Source: Candidatus Zixiibacteriota bacterium (lineage in GTDB: Bacteria > Zixibacteria > MSB-5A5 > GN15 > JAAZOE01). Taken from it: a stretch of DNA of 7,453 nt. Within the stretch, counting starts at the first letter, position 1. Each line of letters opens with the position of its first letter. The DNA is taken from NCBI GenBank assembly GCA_028700875.1, contig JAQVRW010000147.1:1-7453 (forward strand), written 5' to 3'. Below, one piece after another: positions 1-6,338 of this stretch. The notes below the pieces were generated by a model, which saw only the letters and a program-made list of their open reading frames with translations, did no database searches and was not told the origin of the DNA. Made by a program: the position numbers and the translations under genes.

Positions 1-1
1 G

Positions 2-445
2 GTCAAACTGGCGCAGAAACTCGACGACGTGCTGACCAATGTCGGGAAACAATCCTCGGATATGGAACGGCGGGCGATGGAGGCCGAGCGGGAGGCGGTC
101 AAGGCCAAGCAGACGGTGTTCATGGCCGAGCGTATCGGCTGGGAGTACGACGGAATCATTTCGGGCATTTTGAATTTCGGCTTTTTCGTGCGGATGACCG
201 AACCGGGATGCGAAGGTCTGGTGCGGGTGTCCACCCTCGATGACGATTATTACACCTACGACGAGGCGGGGTACCGGATGGTGGGCCGTCGTCACGGACG
301 AGTATTCCGCCTGGGGGATAAGGTTCAAGTGGGCATCCTCAAGGTTGACGTAGAGGCCAAGGAAATCGATCTTTTCCTGGTCAAGACGGAGGCGCCGAAG
401 AAAGCGGCGAAGAAACAGCGATTCGGAAGGAAGCGGAAGCAGTGA
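2..445 (+). CDS. rnr: Ribonuclease R, C-terminal fragment (S1 domain), 5' end outside window
   Basis: This is the last 147 codons of a reading frame already open at the window edge. RNase R is a processive 3'-to-5' exoribonuclease of the RNB family that degrades structured RNA in the cytoplasm. The catalytic RNB domain lies upstream and is not visible. What is visible is the family's RNB-to-S1 linker (SSDMERRAMEAERE, fragment residues about 18-31). A C-terminal S1 RNA-binding domain follows, with the motifs YDGIISGILNFGFFV, EGLVRVSTL, DDYYTYD, FRLGDKVQV and a closing IDLFLV strand. It ends in a Lys/Arg-rich tail (KKAAKKQRFGRKRKQ), as is common in RNase R. The S1 match is strong, including the 'DDYY' segment typical of RNase R rather than of ribosomal protein S1. 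The stop codon TGA overlaps the GTG start of the next gene by 4 nt, suggesting co-transcription and coupled translation. Confidence 0.93.
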   Translation, partial: VKLAQKLDDVLTNVGKQSSDMERRAMEAEREAVKAKQTVFMAERIGWEYDGIISGILNFGFFVRMTEPGCEGLVRVSTLDDDYYTYDEAGYRMVGRRHGRVFRLGDKVQVGILKVDVEAKEIDLFLVKTEAPKKAAKKQRFGRKRKQ

Positions 446-1872
446 ATCCAGTAGGACCGACTATTCTGCTGTTTGCGCAGAAGGAATATCCTTTTCTGCA
501 GGGAGGGGTACCGGAGGCTCATCTGGTGGTCGCGGCCGAACCGGCGGAACTGATGGAGACGGTCAAGCAGGACCATGTCGCCATCATCATGTTCGACACG
601 GCCCATCCGAAGTTCAACGATTCCCTGGTGATGCGGATTTATCGGCGGACGCCGAACAGCGAGTTCTGGCTGTTGGCCGATAGCGATGGGCATAGGTTTC
701 CTGAGTACGTGGTGGACGCCGTGCTGCCGCCGGGCATCGAGCGGGGGGAATTCGAGAAGAAGACTTCCACGTGCCTGCGGGTCAAGGCGCTTCTGGAGGA
801 GTACCACCTGGTCGGCAAGTCGCCGCAGCTCAAGCGGACGGCCGACATGATCGCGCAGGTGGCTCCGACCGATATTTCGACGTTGATTATCGGACCATCG
901 GGTTCCGGCAAGGAGCTGGTCGCCCGCGCGGTGCATCAACATTCTGCCCGCCGGACCAAACCATTCGTGGCGGTCAATTGCGGAGCCTTGGCCGAGGGAC
1001 TGCTGGAATCGGAGTTGTTCGGCCATGAAAAGGGATCGTTCACCGGGGCGATCGGCCGCCGCGAGGGAATTTTCAAACGGGCCGACGGCGGGACGGTGTT
1101 TCTGGACGAGATCGGGGAGACGACCCCGGCGCTTCAGGTGAAGCTCCTGCGGGCACTGGAGGAGGGGAGCTTCTATCGGGTCGGCGGCGAGGAAATCGTG
1201 CATACCAATGTCCGGATCGTGGCCGCCACCAACCGGGAGTTGACCGAGGCTATCGCCGAGGGGAGGTTTCGCGAGGATTTGTATTACCGGTTGGGGACGT
1301 TTCGCATCAACCTGACCGGGCTGCATGAACGAAAGGCGGACATCATCCCGCTGATCAATCATTTCTTCATCGAACAAACGGGGGCGACGAGGGGGCTTTC
1401 CGAACGGGCGATGGAACTGTTGACGAATTTCGGATGGCCGGGAAATGTTCGGCAGGTGAAGAATTTCGTCAGCCGGGTCGTGGTGAGCGCCCCGGAAGGG
1501 GAAATTTCGGAACAACTGGCGACGCAGTTTATGGAAGAGCAAGGATACGTGGAGCGCAACCTGCCGGTGGTCACGGGCAAGACCCCGCAGCAGGCGGAGT
1601 TCCAACTTATATATCAGGCGTTGTTGTCGTTGGGGCAGGAGGTGCGCATCCTGCGTGATCTGATCGTCGACAATCTGCCTTCGCGCCGCGCCGGGGGCAT
1701 GGTCGATGCGAATGTTCACGACGGCGACAGCGGCACCATGGAAAAGATGGAAGAGGACCTGATCCGGCAGACGCTGGCCTCGGTCGGCGGCAATCGGCGC
1801 GAGGCGGCGCGGCGTCTGGGGATCGGCGAGCGGACGCTGTATCGTAAGCTGAAGAAATTCGATTCCGACTGA
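442..1872 (+). CDS. Sigma-54-dependent activator (bEBP) with degenerate receiver, AAA+ and Fis-type HTH domains
   Basis: A 476-residue bacterial enhancer-binding protein that would remodel RNA polymerase-sigma-54 using ATP. Residues about 5-118 have a receiver-like fold pattern. Asp52 (MFDTAHP) sits where the phospho-acceptor normally lies, but the N-terminal acidic pair (here FAQKE) and the conserved Lys (here LPPG) are missing, so it is probably a pseudo-receiver. The AAA+ domain, about 124-350, has Walker A GPSGSGKE (151-158), a sigma-54 loop reading GSFTGA (198-203, usually GAFTGA), Walker B VFLDE (219-223), the arginine-finger segment FREDLYYRL (276-284) and sensor II WPGNVRQVKN (332-341). 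The Fis-type helix-turn-helix is at about 439-473 (NRREAARRLGIGERTLYRKL). GTG is chosen as start because it overlaps the rnr stop and is preceded by a GGAAGG purine stretch at 425-430. Targets are unknown, and I saw no -24/-12 promoter nearby. Confidence 0.93.
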   Translation: MNPVGPTILLFAQKEYPFLQGGVPEAHLVVAAEPAELMETVKQDHVAIIMFDTAHPKFNDSLVMRIYRRTPNSEFWLLADSDGHRFPEYVVDAVLPPGIERGEFEKKTSTCLRVKALLEEYHLVGKSPQLKRTADMIAQVAPTDISTLIIGPSGSGKELVARAVHQHSARRTKPFVAVNCGALAEGLLESELFGHEKGSFTGAIGRREGIFKRADGGTVFLDEIGETTPALQVKLLRALEEGSFYRVGGEEIVHTNVRIVAATNRELTEAIAEGRFREDLYYRLGTFRINLTGLHERKADIIPLINHFFIEQTGATRGLSERAMELLTNFGWPGNVRQVKNFVSRVVVSAPEGEISEQLATQFMEEQGYVERNLPVVTGKTPQQAEFQLIYQALLSLGQEVRILRDLIVDNLPSRRAGGMVDANVHDGDSGTMEKMEEDLIRQTLASVGGNRREAARRLGIGERTLYRKLKKFDSD

Positions 1873-2039
1873 ACCGTTGTCAGTCTGAATCCCGGATTAA
1901 CGATCAGGTCCTATCTTGCGATCCTGAGTTACCTGCGGACCATCACATTTTATCTTTTGGGCAAAACGGGATCTTGACTATTCCCCATCCGTGCTTTTAA
2001 TTCCCAGTATAGAAGTTGCGGAACACCAACCGTATTATT
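1873..2039. other. Intergenic gap between regulator and envelope operon
   Basis: A 167-nt non-coding stretch. It holds a candidate sigma-70 promoter near its end. I looked for a rho-independent terminator for the upstream gene and found only a weak 5-bp stem (TCAGG/CCTGA, about 1905-1928) without a T-run. I found no GG-N10-GC sigma-54 promoter, so there is no sign that the upstream activator controls the downstream operon directly. Confidence 0.6.
1974..2001 (+). promoter_or_regulatory. Candidate sigma-70 promoter of the envelope operon
   Basis: A -35 box TTGACT (1974-1979) is followed by a 16-nt spacer and a -10 box TTTAAT (1996-2001). Each box matches the consensus at five of six positions. 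Transcription would begin near 2008, giving a leader of about 32 nt before the ATG at 2040. A TTG start at 2016 would leave only about 8 nt. This supports the ATG as the start of the first operon gene. Confidence 0.5.
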
Positions 2040-3665
2040 ATGCGGATTATAATATATTTATCAATCGCGGCTTTATCCGCGGTAATTGCCGCCGATGGAA
2101 TGAAATCCATTGTCGTTCCCGACCCGGAGGAAATCTCCGAGGCGTTCGAGAACGGGTTTATCGATTACGAAGACTACCGCGCCCTGCTGGAAATCTCATC
2201 GGCGGGACGGCTTAGCCGGGAAGATTCGCTGTTTCTGTTGAAGTTTCCAGACCTATTGAGCGGGTTCTCTGTCAACCCGCAACTTGAGATCGACGGCGGG
2301 GCCTCGGGGTCATCGCCGCCGGGCAAGCCGGTGTTTTCGGTTGCACGGGCACAAGGTTTTCTCATTCGACACGATCAAAAACTGACCGAGCAGACGCAGT
2401 TCCGGCGATTGGGCCGTCTTCATGCGGTGGCCGAAGGGTGTCGGCTTTACGGCGAATGGGAACATGGAAACGACGGCGTCGTGACCGTGGGCCGTCGCTA
2501 TATCGAATACGGGATTGCTCGTGCCGCCGATACGACGGTGCGCCTGACCGTGGGCAATTTCAACGACCGGTTCGGCTTGGGGCTGGTCTATGGGTATCAT
2601 GGACAGCTTTTCAGCAAATCCGACGGTCGGGAAATGGAGGGGTTTTTATTCCCCCGGTATGGCGGCTCCAACGGTTTGCGGGTTATTGTCGGTTCCGACA
2701 AGAAGGCGGCGAGGGTGGTCTATGACACCGACCGCAATAACGAATTCGCCAAACGTTTTATGGGCGGGGCGATCCCCATTGGAATCGACGCCCATACCGT
2801 GACGGTCGCTGGCGGGTATGGCCTTCTTCGATCTCGAACCGATCATACAGCGACGGAGGCGTGGTACTCTTCCGTTTCGGGGGAGGAAAAGATGGACGTC
2901 GTCGCCATACGGTATGAACTGGCGGTGGCCGGGCGCAATGGGGCGGCGTCATCGGCGCTGGCTGCCGAGGGACGCATCAGGCGGGCGAAGGGATCATTGA
3001 TTTTATCCGGATGGAGGTATGACCGCGACTATCCGGCCTGGTTTTCCGGCGGGCCGTCGTCGCGACGGTCGCGGACATCATCCATCGATGAAATCGGGCT
3101 GACATGGCGCAACCGGTACGGCGGCGAAACCGGGGGGACGATCCGGGCGACCCAGAATATCGCCCGGCGGGTGAGTCTTCACACCGCTGTCGGGTACGCC
3201 TGGCGAAGCGAAAACGACAACCGGGCGGAAGGGTTGGTCGGGATTACCTATGAAATCAATGCCGTGTACCGGGCGAAACTTGATTGCTTTTGGCGGAGGG
3301 ATAGTCTATATTCGGAAGGACTTGGGCAAAGGCGAATTCAAACGGAGTTGGTCAGACAGCAGGGCGCGATGCGAACCCGAATCGTGACCGGTCATCGGAT
3401 TGACCGGAAAAACAATCGAAACGATTTCCTCTTGTATGCCGAACAAAAGATCGCCGGCAGATACGGCGTCCTGACTTTCACCGGCAAGCTCGATCGATTC
3501 CGTCTTGATGATTTCAAAACTCAGACGGTGTATATGACTGTCGGCCATCAGGCCGGCCTGAGCGCTCGGGTGGCGTCGGTGGTCAAATACAGTTATCGAT
3601 ACCGGCGCGGTAGTGCGGCCGCGAGCTATGGTCAATTCCGCTGTGATCTGGTGTGGACGTTATGA
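2040..3665 (+). CDS. Predicted outer-membrane beta-barrel protein, unnamed family
   Basis: A 541-residue exported protein that I do not recognise by name. It starts with a clear signal peptide (MRIIIYLSIAALSAVIAADG). Residues about 28-75 form a short helical segment rich in Asp and Glu (DPEEISEAFENGFIDYEDYRALLEI, then LLKFPDLLSGF), which may be a degenerate helix-hairpin-helix-like module. From about 95 to the C-terminus there are many short alternating strands with aromatic girdle residues, such as TVRLTVGNFNDRFGLGLVYGY, TVYMTVGHQAGLSARVASVV and KYSYRYRRGSAAASYGQF. These are typical of transmembrane barrels. The last strand ends WTL rather than the usual terminal Phe. ATG 2040 is preferred over in-frame TTG 2016 because it begins the signal peptide directly and fits the promoter spacing; neither has a strong Shine-Dalgarno. 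It is the first gene of a three-gene operon and overlaps the next gene by ATGA. The barrel assignment is by pattern only. Confidence 0.7.
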   Translation: MRIIIYLSIAALSAVIAADGMKSIVVPDPEEISEAFENGFIDYEDYRALLEISSAGRLSREDSLFLLKFPDLLSGFSVNPQLEIDGGASGSSPPGKPVFSVARAQGFLIRHDQKLTEQTQFRRLGRLHAVAEGCRLYGEWEHGNDGVVTVGRRYIEYGIARAADTTVRLTVGNFNDRFGLGLVYGYHGQLFSKSDGREMEGFLFPRYGGSNGLRVIVGSDKKAARVVYDTDRNNEFAKRFMGGAIPIGIDAHTVTVAGGYGLLRSRTDHTATEAWYSSVSGEEKMDVVAIRYELAVAGRNGAASSALAAEGRIRRAKGSLILSGWRYDRDYPAWFSGGPSSRRSRTSSIDEIGLTWRNRYGGETGGTIRATQNIARRVSLHTAVGYAWRSENDNRAEGLVGITYEINAVYRAKLDCFWRRDSLYSEGLGQRRIQTELVRQQGAMRTRIVTGHRIDRKNNRNDFLLYAEQKIAGRYGVLTFTGKLDRFRLDDFKTQTVYMTVGHQAGLSARVASVVKYSYRYRRGSAAASYGQFRCDLVWTL

Positions 3666-4504
3666 TGGTACGCCGTGTGTGGATCGCCATCCTTCTTGTC
3701 TTGTCGTCATCGGCCGCCGTGGCGCAGGTTGTGTTCACCGGACCGATCATCAATGAATTCGTTCCCAATCCGGTTCCCGGTTTGGAGACGGAATGGATCG
3801 AACTGTATAACCCGACCGATCAGGCGGTCAATCTGCGATTCTTCAAGATCGGCGACGCCCAGACGATGCGGGTTATCTCCAACAGCAATCTGTCTCTGAC
3901 GGCCGGTGGGTATATCGTCCTGGCGCAGGACGTGACCCGTTTCCGGCAGTATTATTCCGACTTCAATGGTGTCGTGGTTTCTCCGGTGGGGTGGCCGATT
4001 CTCAACAACGACGGCGACACCATCCGGCTGGAGTATCCATCGAGCAGTATCGTCGACACGGTGGTGTATAACGACGGTTTCCCGGACAACCGCAGTTGGG
4101 AGCGGTATATTGACTCCGAGGGGCGGTCATACTGGGGGGAATCGTTTTCTCTGACCGGCTCCACGCCCGGCCAACCAAATACCTATTTCGACCCCCGGAT
4201 AAAGACAATCGATCTGGATGTAACACCCGATCCGTTCTCGCCCAATGGCGACGGGTTCGAGGATGAAACGACGATCAGGTTCAATCCGCCGGAGGCGGAC
4301 AAGTTCGATCTGGCGCTGTATGACCTTTCGGGGCGGAAGGTGAAGACGTTTTTCGACGGGGATCTGGCGCTTCCGGGCGAGATCGTGTGGGACGGCCGGG
4401 GAGATGACGGCCGGACGCTGGGAGTCGGCATCTATATCCTCTATGCGCACGTTGAGGGGGGCAAGGCAGGCTCAACCAAGCGAACGGTGGTGATTGCGCG
4501 ATGA
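3662..4504 (+). CDS. Secreted lamin-tail domain protein with FlgD/gliding-type C-terminal Ig domain
   Basis: A 280-residue secreted protein. The signal peptide is MMVRRVWIAILLVLSSSAAVA with a likely cleavage after AVA-21. Residues about 27-165 form a lamin-tail (LTD) domain: IINEFVPNP, EWIELYNPTDQAVNL, GGYIVLAQ, DTIRLEYPSSSIVDTVVY and WERY are hallmark positions. Residues about 183-280 form a FlgD-like Ig domain of the type found at the C-terminus of surface and gliding proteins. It opens PDPFSPNGDGFED and continues LALYDLSGRKV, IVWDGRGDDGR and GVGIYILYAHV. In Bacteroidota, related C-terminal domains act as type IX secretion sorting signals; whether this one does is unknown. ATG 3662 overlaps the upstream stop (ATGA) and is immediately repeated (ATGATG). 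A GTG at 3653 is possible but would place charged residues before the signal. The next gene encodes a PorV-like barrel, consistent with a surface-exposed role. Confidence 0.88.
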   Translation: MMVRRVWIAILLVLSSSAAVAQVVFTGPIINEFVPNPVPGLETEWIELYNPTDQAVNLRFFKIGDAQTMRVISNSNLSLTAGGYIVLAQDVTRFRQYYSDFNGVVVSPVGWPILNNDGDTIRLEYPSSSIVDTVVYNDGFPDNRSWERYIDSEGRSYWGESFSLTGSTPGQPNTYFDPRIKTIDLDVTPDPFSPNGDGFEDETTIRFNPPEADKFDLALYDLSGRKVKTFFDGDLALPGEIVWDGRGDDGRTLGVGIYILYAHVEGGKAGSTKRTVVIAR

Positions 4505-5313
4505 TGCGGCGGGTGGCGACATATGCGGCGATGCTGATCGTTATCACGGCGGCATCGACGACGCTATCGGCGGCGGGATTATCATATGCCGACAACCAGG
4601 TGTTTCCGCATGGGTATGTCGATTTCTCGCAGGCCGGGCCGCTGGCGATGACCGATTATCCGTTCGCCGATATCGGGCACAAGATGGTATTTCAGACATC
4701 GTACCATCAACTGTACAACATCAAAGAGTTGACCGACAACCGGGCAGCAGGCGCGATGTGGCGGGGGGATTTCATTTTCGGCCTGGGGTTGGCGACATTC
4801 GGCACGCCGGATTATTTCCATCAGGTCGGGCTGGCGTCATTCGCCAACTATAAGAAAAATTATTTCCGGGTCGGGATGTCGGCCGCGTATAGCCGGATAT
4901 CGTTTGGGGAAAAGTATGATTATCTGAGTGCATCGACGGTGAATCTGGGAGTGTCGTACGCGCGCAACCAGTATCTTGGATATATCGTTGCCCGGACGAT
5001 CAACCAGCCGCGATATTACGAGGGCGATGCGCCGTTGCCGCCGGAAGTTGAATGCGGGGTGTCGTACAAGTCGAAAGAGGGGTTGGACAGCCAGGGGAAG
5101 CTGTTGTTTGCCAAGTATCAGAAGCCGACGGCGCAGTTGACCCAGGCATTTGCCCTGACCGACTATGCGGCGTTGAATTGGGCGTTGGTGGTTCAGCCGG
5201 TTCGTTTCGGGGCGGGGCTTACATTATCTAAAGGGCATTTCATCTTCGACTACAAATTCTCCCACCACCCGGTGCTGGGCGCAACGCATTGCATCATGAT
5301 TTCGGTATTCTAA
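4501..5313 (+). CDS. PorV/PorQ/UPF0164-like outer-membrane beta-barrel protein
   Basis: A 270-residue outer-membrane protein. It has an N-terminal signal peptide (MMRRVATYAAMLIVITAASTTLSA, cleavage probably near residue 24-25). A barrel-like repeat of strands follows: FRVGMSAAYSRISF, STVNLGVSYARNQYLGYIV, YAALNWALVVQPVRFGAGLTL and GHFIFDYKF. The C-terminus, DYKFSHHPVLGATHCIMISVF, resembles the closing strands of PorV/PorQ/UPF0164 barrels (pattern Y-x-x-HP-x-LG-x-TH) and ends in Phe, as expected for a BAM recognition signal. In type IX secretion, PorV shuttles substrates that carry C-terminal sorting domains; the adjacent LTD/FlgD-Ig protein could be such a client, but this is inference. The start overlaps the upstream stop (ATGA at 4501) and repeats ATG. 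The 3' end overlaps the oppositely oriented TIR gene by 20 nt, with no terminator visible. Confidence 0.7.
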   Translation: MMRRVATYAAMLIVITAASTTLSAAGLSYADNQVFPHGYVDFSQAGPLAMTDYPFADIGHKMVFQTSYHQLYNIKELTDNRAAGAMWRGDFIFGLGLATFGTPDYFHQVGLASFANYKKNYFRVGMSAAYSRISFGEKYDYLSASTVNLGVSYARNQYLGYIVARTINQPRYYEGDAPLPPEVECGVSYKSKEGLDSQGKLLFAKYQKPTAQLTQAFALTDYAALNWALVVQPVRFGAGLTLSKGHFIFDYKFSHHPVLGATHCIMISVF

Positions 5314-5839
5314 GAGGAAAGATCGGGAAAAAGCACTTGCATCGGCTCAAATCCGTAGACTCTGCCTTCCTGCACGCAAACTCAATCCAAAGAGGAAGCC
5401 TTTCGTATCCATTATCATTAACATAATCATGCGTGCGATAGAACTCGGATAGTCGGTGAGTCTTTTTCCCAATCAAAACAAAGCATTTATCCAATGGGTC
5501 AGGACCAGGTGCAGATTTGAAACGCAGCTGGTTGGGGATATTATTGATATGGACACCGACTATTCCATTGCCTCGTTTTAGGCTTTGTAGTACTTCATAG
5601 CGCACCCACGGTCTGTTTGCGGTCGACCTGCCTATTAAAACTACAGTCGCTGTTGTCCCTTCAAGTCCTTTGTTAATCAAGTTTTTGATGGCGGTATCGC
5701 TTTTTTTCTTCGCCTCCTCCCACAAAGATTTGTCCCAAAACGATGCTTGGCCGCCGCGTGTAATCCAACTATTCCTGACCACATTGGCCCGCCAAATATC
5801 GATTTCGTAGTGGAAGCTGAAATATACATTCCTTGCCAT
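5294..5839 (-). CDS. ThsB-like TIR protein (DUF1863/MTH538 TIR-like)
   Basis: A 181-residue soluble TIR-family protein. The opening MARNVYFSFHYEIDIWRANVVRNSW is characteristic of the MTH538/DUF1863 TIR-like family that includes Thoeris ThsB. WEEAKKKSDTAIKNLI (40-55), the strand TATVVLIG (63-70), WVRYE (78-82) and the strand GIVGVHINNI (92-101) follow. Glu82 in the W-x-x-x-E pattern occupies the place of the catalytic Glu of NAD-consuming TIR domains. The segment YVNDNGYERLPLWIE (139-153) is the usual end of the domain. About 20 further residues, ending FPIFPLRIPKS, seem extra. In Thoeris, ThsB senses phage and makes a cyclic ADP-ribose-type signal from NAD; that activity here is inferred. A good Shine-Dalgarno (AGGAAG, 5857-5852) overlaps the stop of the membrane gene 16 nt upstream. 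The 3' end runs 20 nt into the neighbouring barrel gene on the other strand. Confidence 0.9.
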   Translation of the reverse strand: MARNVYFSFHYEIDIWRANVVRNSWITRGGQASFWDKSLWEEAKKKSDTAIKNLINKGLEGTTATVVLIGRSTANRPWVRYEVLQSLKRGNGIVGVHINNIPNQLRFKSAPGPDPLDKCFVLIGKKTHRLSEFYRTHDYVNDNGYERLPLWIEFACRKAESTDLSRCKCFFPIFPLRIPKS

Positions 5840-5851
5840 TAGTAATTCTCA

Positions 5852-5857
5852 CTTCCT
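5852..5857 (-). promoter_or_regulatory. Ribosome binding site of the TIR gene, overlapping the upstream stop codon
   Basis: On the minus strand the TAG stop of the membrane gene (5858-5856) reads into TAGGAAGTGAG, so the purine-rich AGGAAG overlaps it. The TIR ATG lies 12 nt further on. This is the clearest Shine-Dalgarno in the window and suggests coupled translation. Confidence 0.6.
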
Positions 5858-6254
5858 AATTAAGGGCAAAGATGGCAATAGTAATGACTATCATTGCGGA
5901 TAAATAAAATACAAGCAAAGTCTTAGAAAAGATGGTCGCGAACCATGTCGGAGTGGTAGCAATAAACTGCGATGTTCCCAATCCGAAATCAATTTCCTTT
6001 TCGTCCAAGACACGGGCGGTATCATATAACTTCCGGTACAGGCGCTCTTGCCATAGGTAATAGCCGTCCAAAATCCAAAAAGACAAACCAGGGAAATAGG
6101 CAATGTAAACAAGACGCCATTCGGTTTTGGCCATGTCAAGAGCGATGAGAGCCGAGATTAACAGAACCGTCCATTCTTTCAAAGAGAAAGAATTCCGGGC
6201 CATCCGCTCGATGACCGCCTGGATCATCTGTAAATAGCTGATTTTTGCTTCCAT
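5856..6254 (-). CDS. Small three-helix membrane protein coupled to the TIR gene
   Basis: A 132-residue integral membrane protein with no enzymatic motif. It begins with an amphipathic helix (SYLQMIQAVIERMARNSFSLKEW, residues about 6-28). Hydrophobic segments follow at about 28-41 (WTVLLISALIALDM), 49-67 (VYIAYFPGLSFWILDGYYL) and 112-131 (TLLVFYLSAMIVITIAIFAL). Between the second and third lies a charged stretch (QERLYRKLYDTARVLDEKEIDF, 69-90). The LQMIQ-x-VI-x-RMA-x-NSF-x-LK and LDGYYLWQERLYRKLYD patterns recall uncharacterised membrane proteins that I associate with TIR genes, and the helix-2TM-helix layout loosely resembles SLATT-type 2TM effectors. Neither resemblance was checked. It is first in the two-gene unit, with its own strong promoter and a weak Shine-Dalgarno (TTGAGAA). 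It may be a membrane-disrupting effector, a sensor, or an anchor for the TIR protein. Confidence 0.82.
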   Translation of the reverse strand: MEAKISYLQMIQAVIERMARNSFSLKEWTVLLISALIALDMAKTEWRLVYIAYFPGLSFWILDGYYLWQERLYRKLYDTARVLDEKEIDFGLGTSQFIATTPTWFATIFSKTLLVFYLSAMIVITIAIFALN

Positions 6255-6278
6255 TCAGTTCTCAATCGCAATTCAGTT
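6253..6278 (-). repeat. 8-bp direct repeat in the leader of the membrane/TIR operon
   Basis: On the minus strand AACTGAAT occurs at 6278-6271 and again at 6260-6253, an 18-bp period. The second copy runs into the ATG of the membrane gene (AACTGAATG). Both lie between the predicted transcription start and the start codon. It could be a binding site for a protein or simply chance. Confidence 0.4.
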
Positions 6279-6309
6279 GTCCATAGGTGCCAAAACAATT
6301 TCCCTTAAG

Positions 6310-6338
6310 AATATAGACCTCTTTTTCATCAGTGTCAA
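6310..6338 (-). promoter_or_regulatory. Strong sigma-70 promoter of the membrane/TIR operon
   Basis: On the minus strand a perfect -35 box TTGACA (6338-6333) is followed by a 17-nt spacer and a -10 box TATATT (6315-6310, five of six). Transcription would start near 6303, leaving a leader of about 48 nt before the ATG at 6254. Spacing and match are close to ideal, which suggests constitutive expression unless a regulator acts on the leader or the upstream hairpin. Confidence 0.75.

Noticed and set aside
325..1719. 464-codon open frame on the minus strand across the regulator gene
   Set aside because: It lies antisense to a clear sigma-54 activator and its protein is rich in Arg, His, Pro and Gln with no domain, as expected for a GC-rich gene's antisense frame.
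1905..1928. Possible terminator after the sigma-54 activator
   Set aside because: The TCAGG/CCTGA stem is only 5 bp with a 14-nt loop and no T-run.
1950..1978. Possible sigma-54 (-24/-12) promoter before the envelope operon
   Set aside because: The GG near 1959-1961 is not followed by GC at the required 10-nt spacing.
4127..4595. Overlapping minus-strand frames of 82-107 codons near the end of the LTD gene
   Set aside because: They are Arg/Pro/Ser-rich shadows of the FlgD-Ig coding region, with no start signal or homology that I recognise.
5294..6254. Canonical type I Thoeris system
   Set aside because: Only a ThsB-like TIR protein is present. The partner is a small membrane protein without SIR2, SLOG or Macro motifs, and no ThsA is visible on either side in the window.
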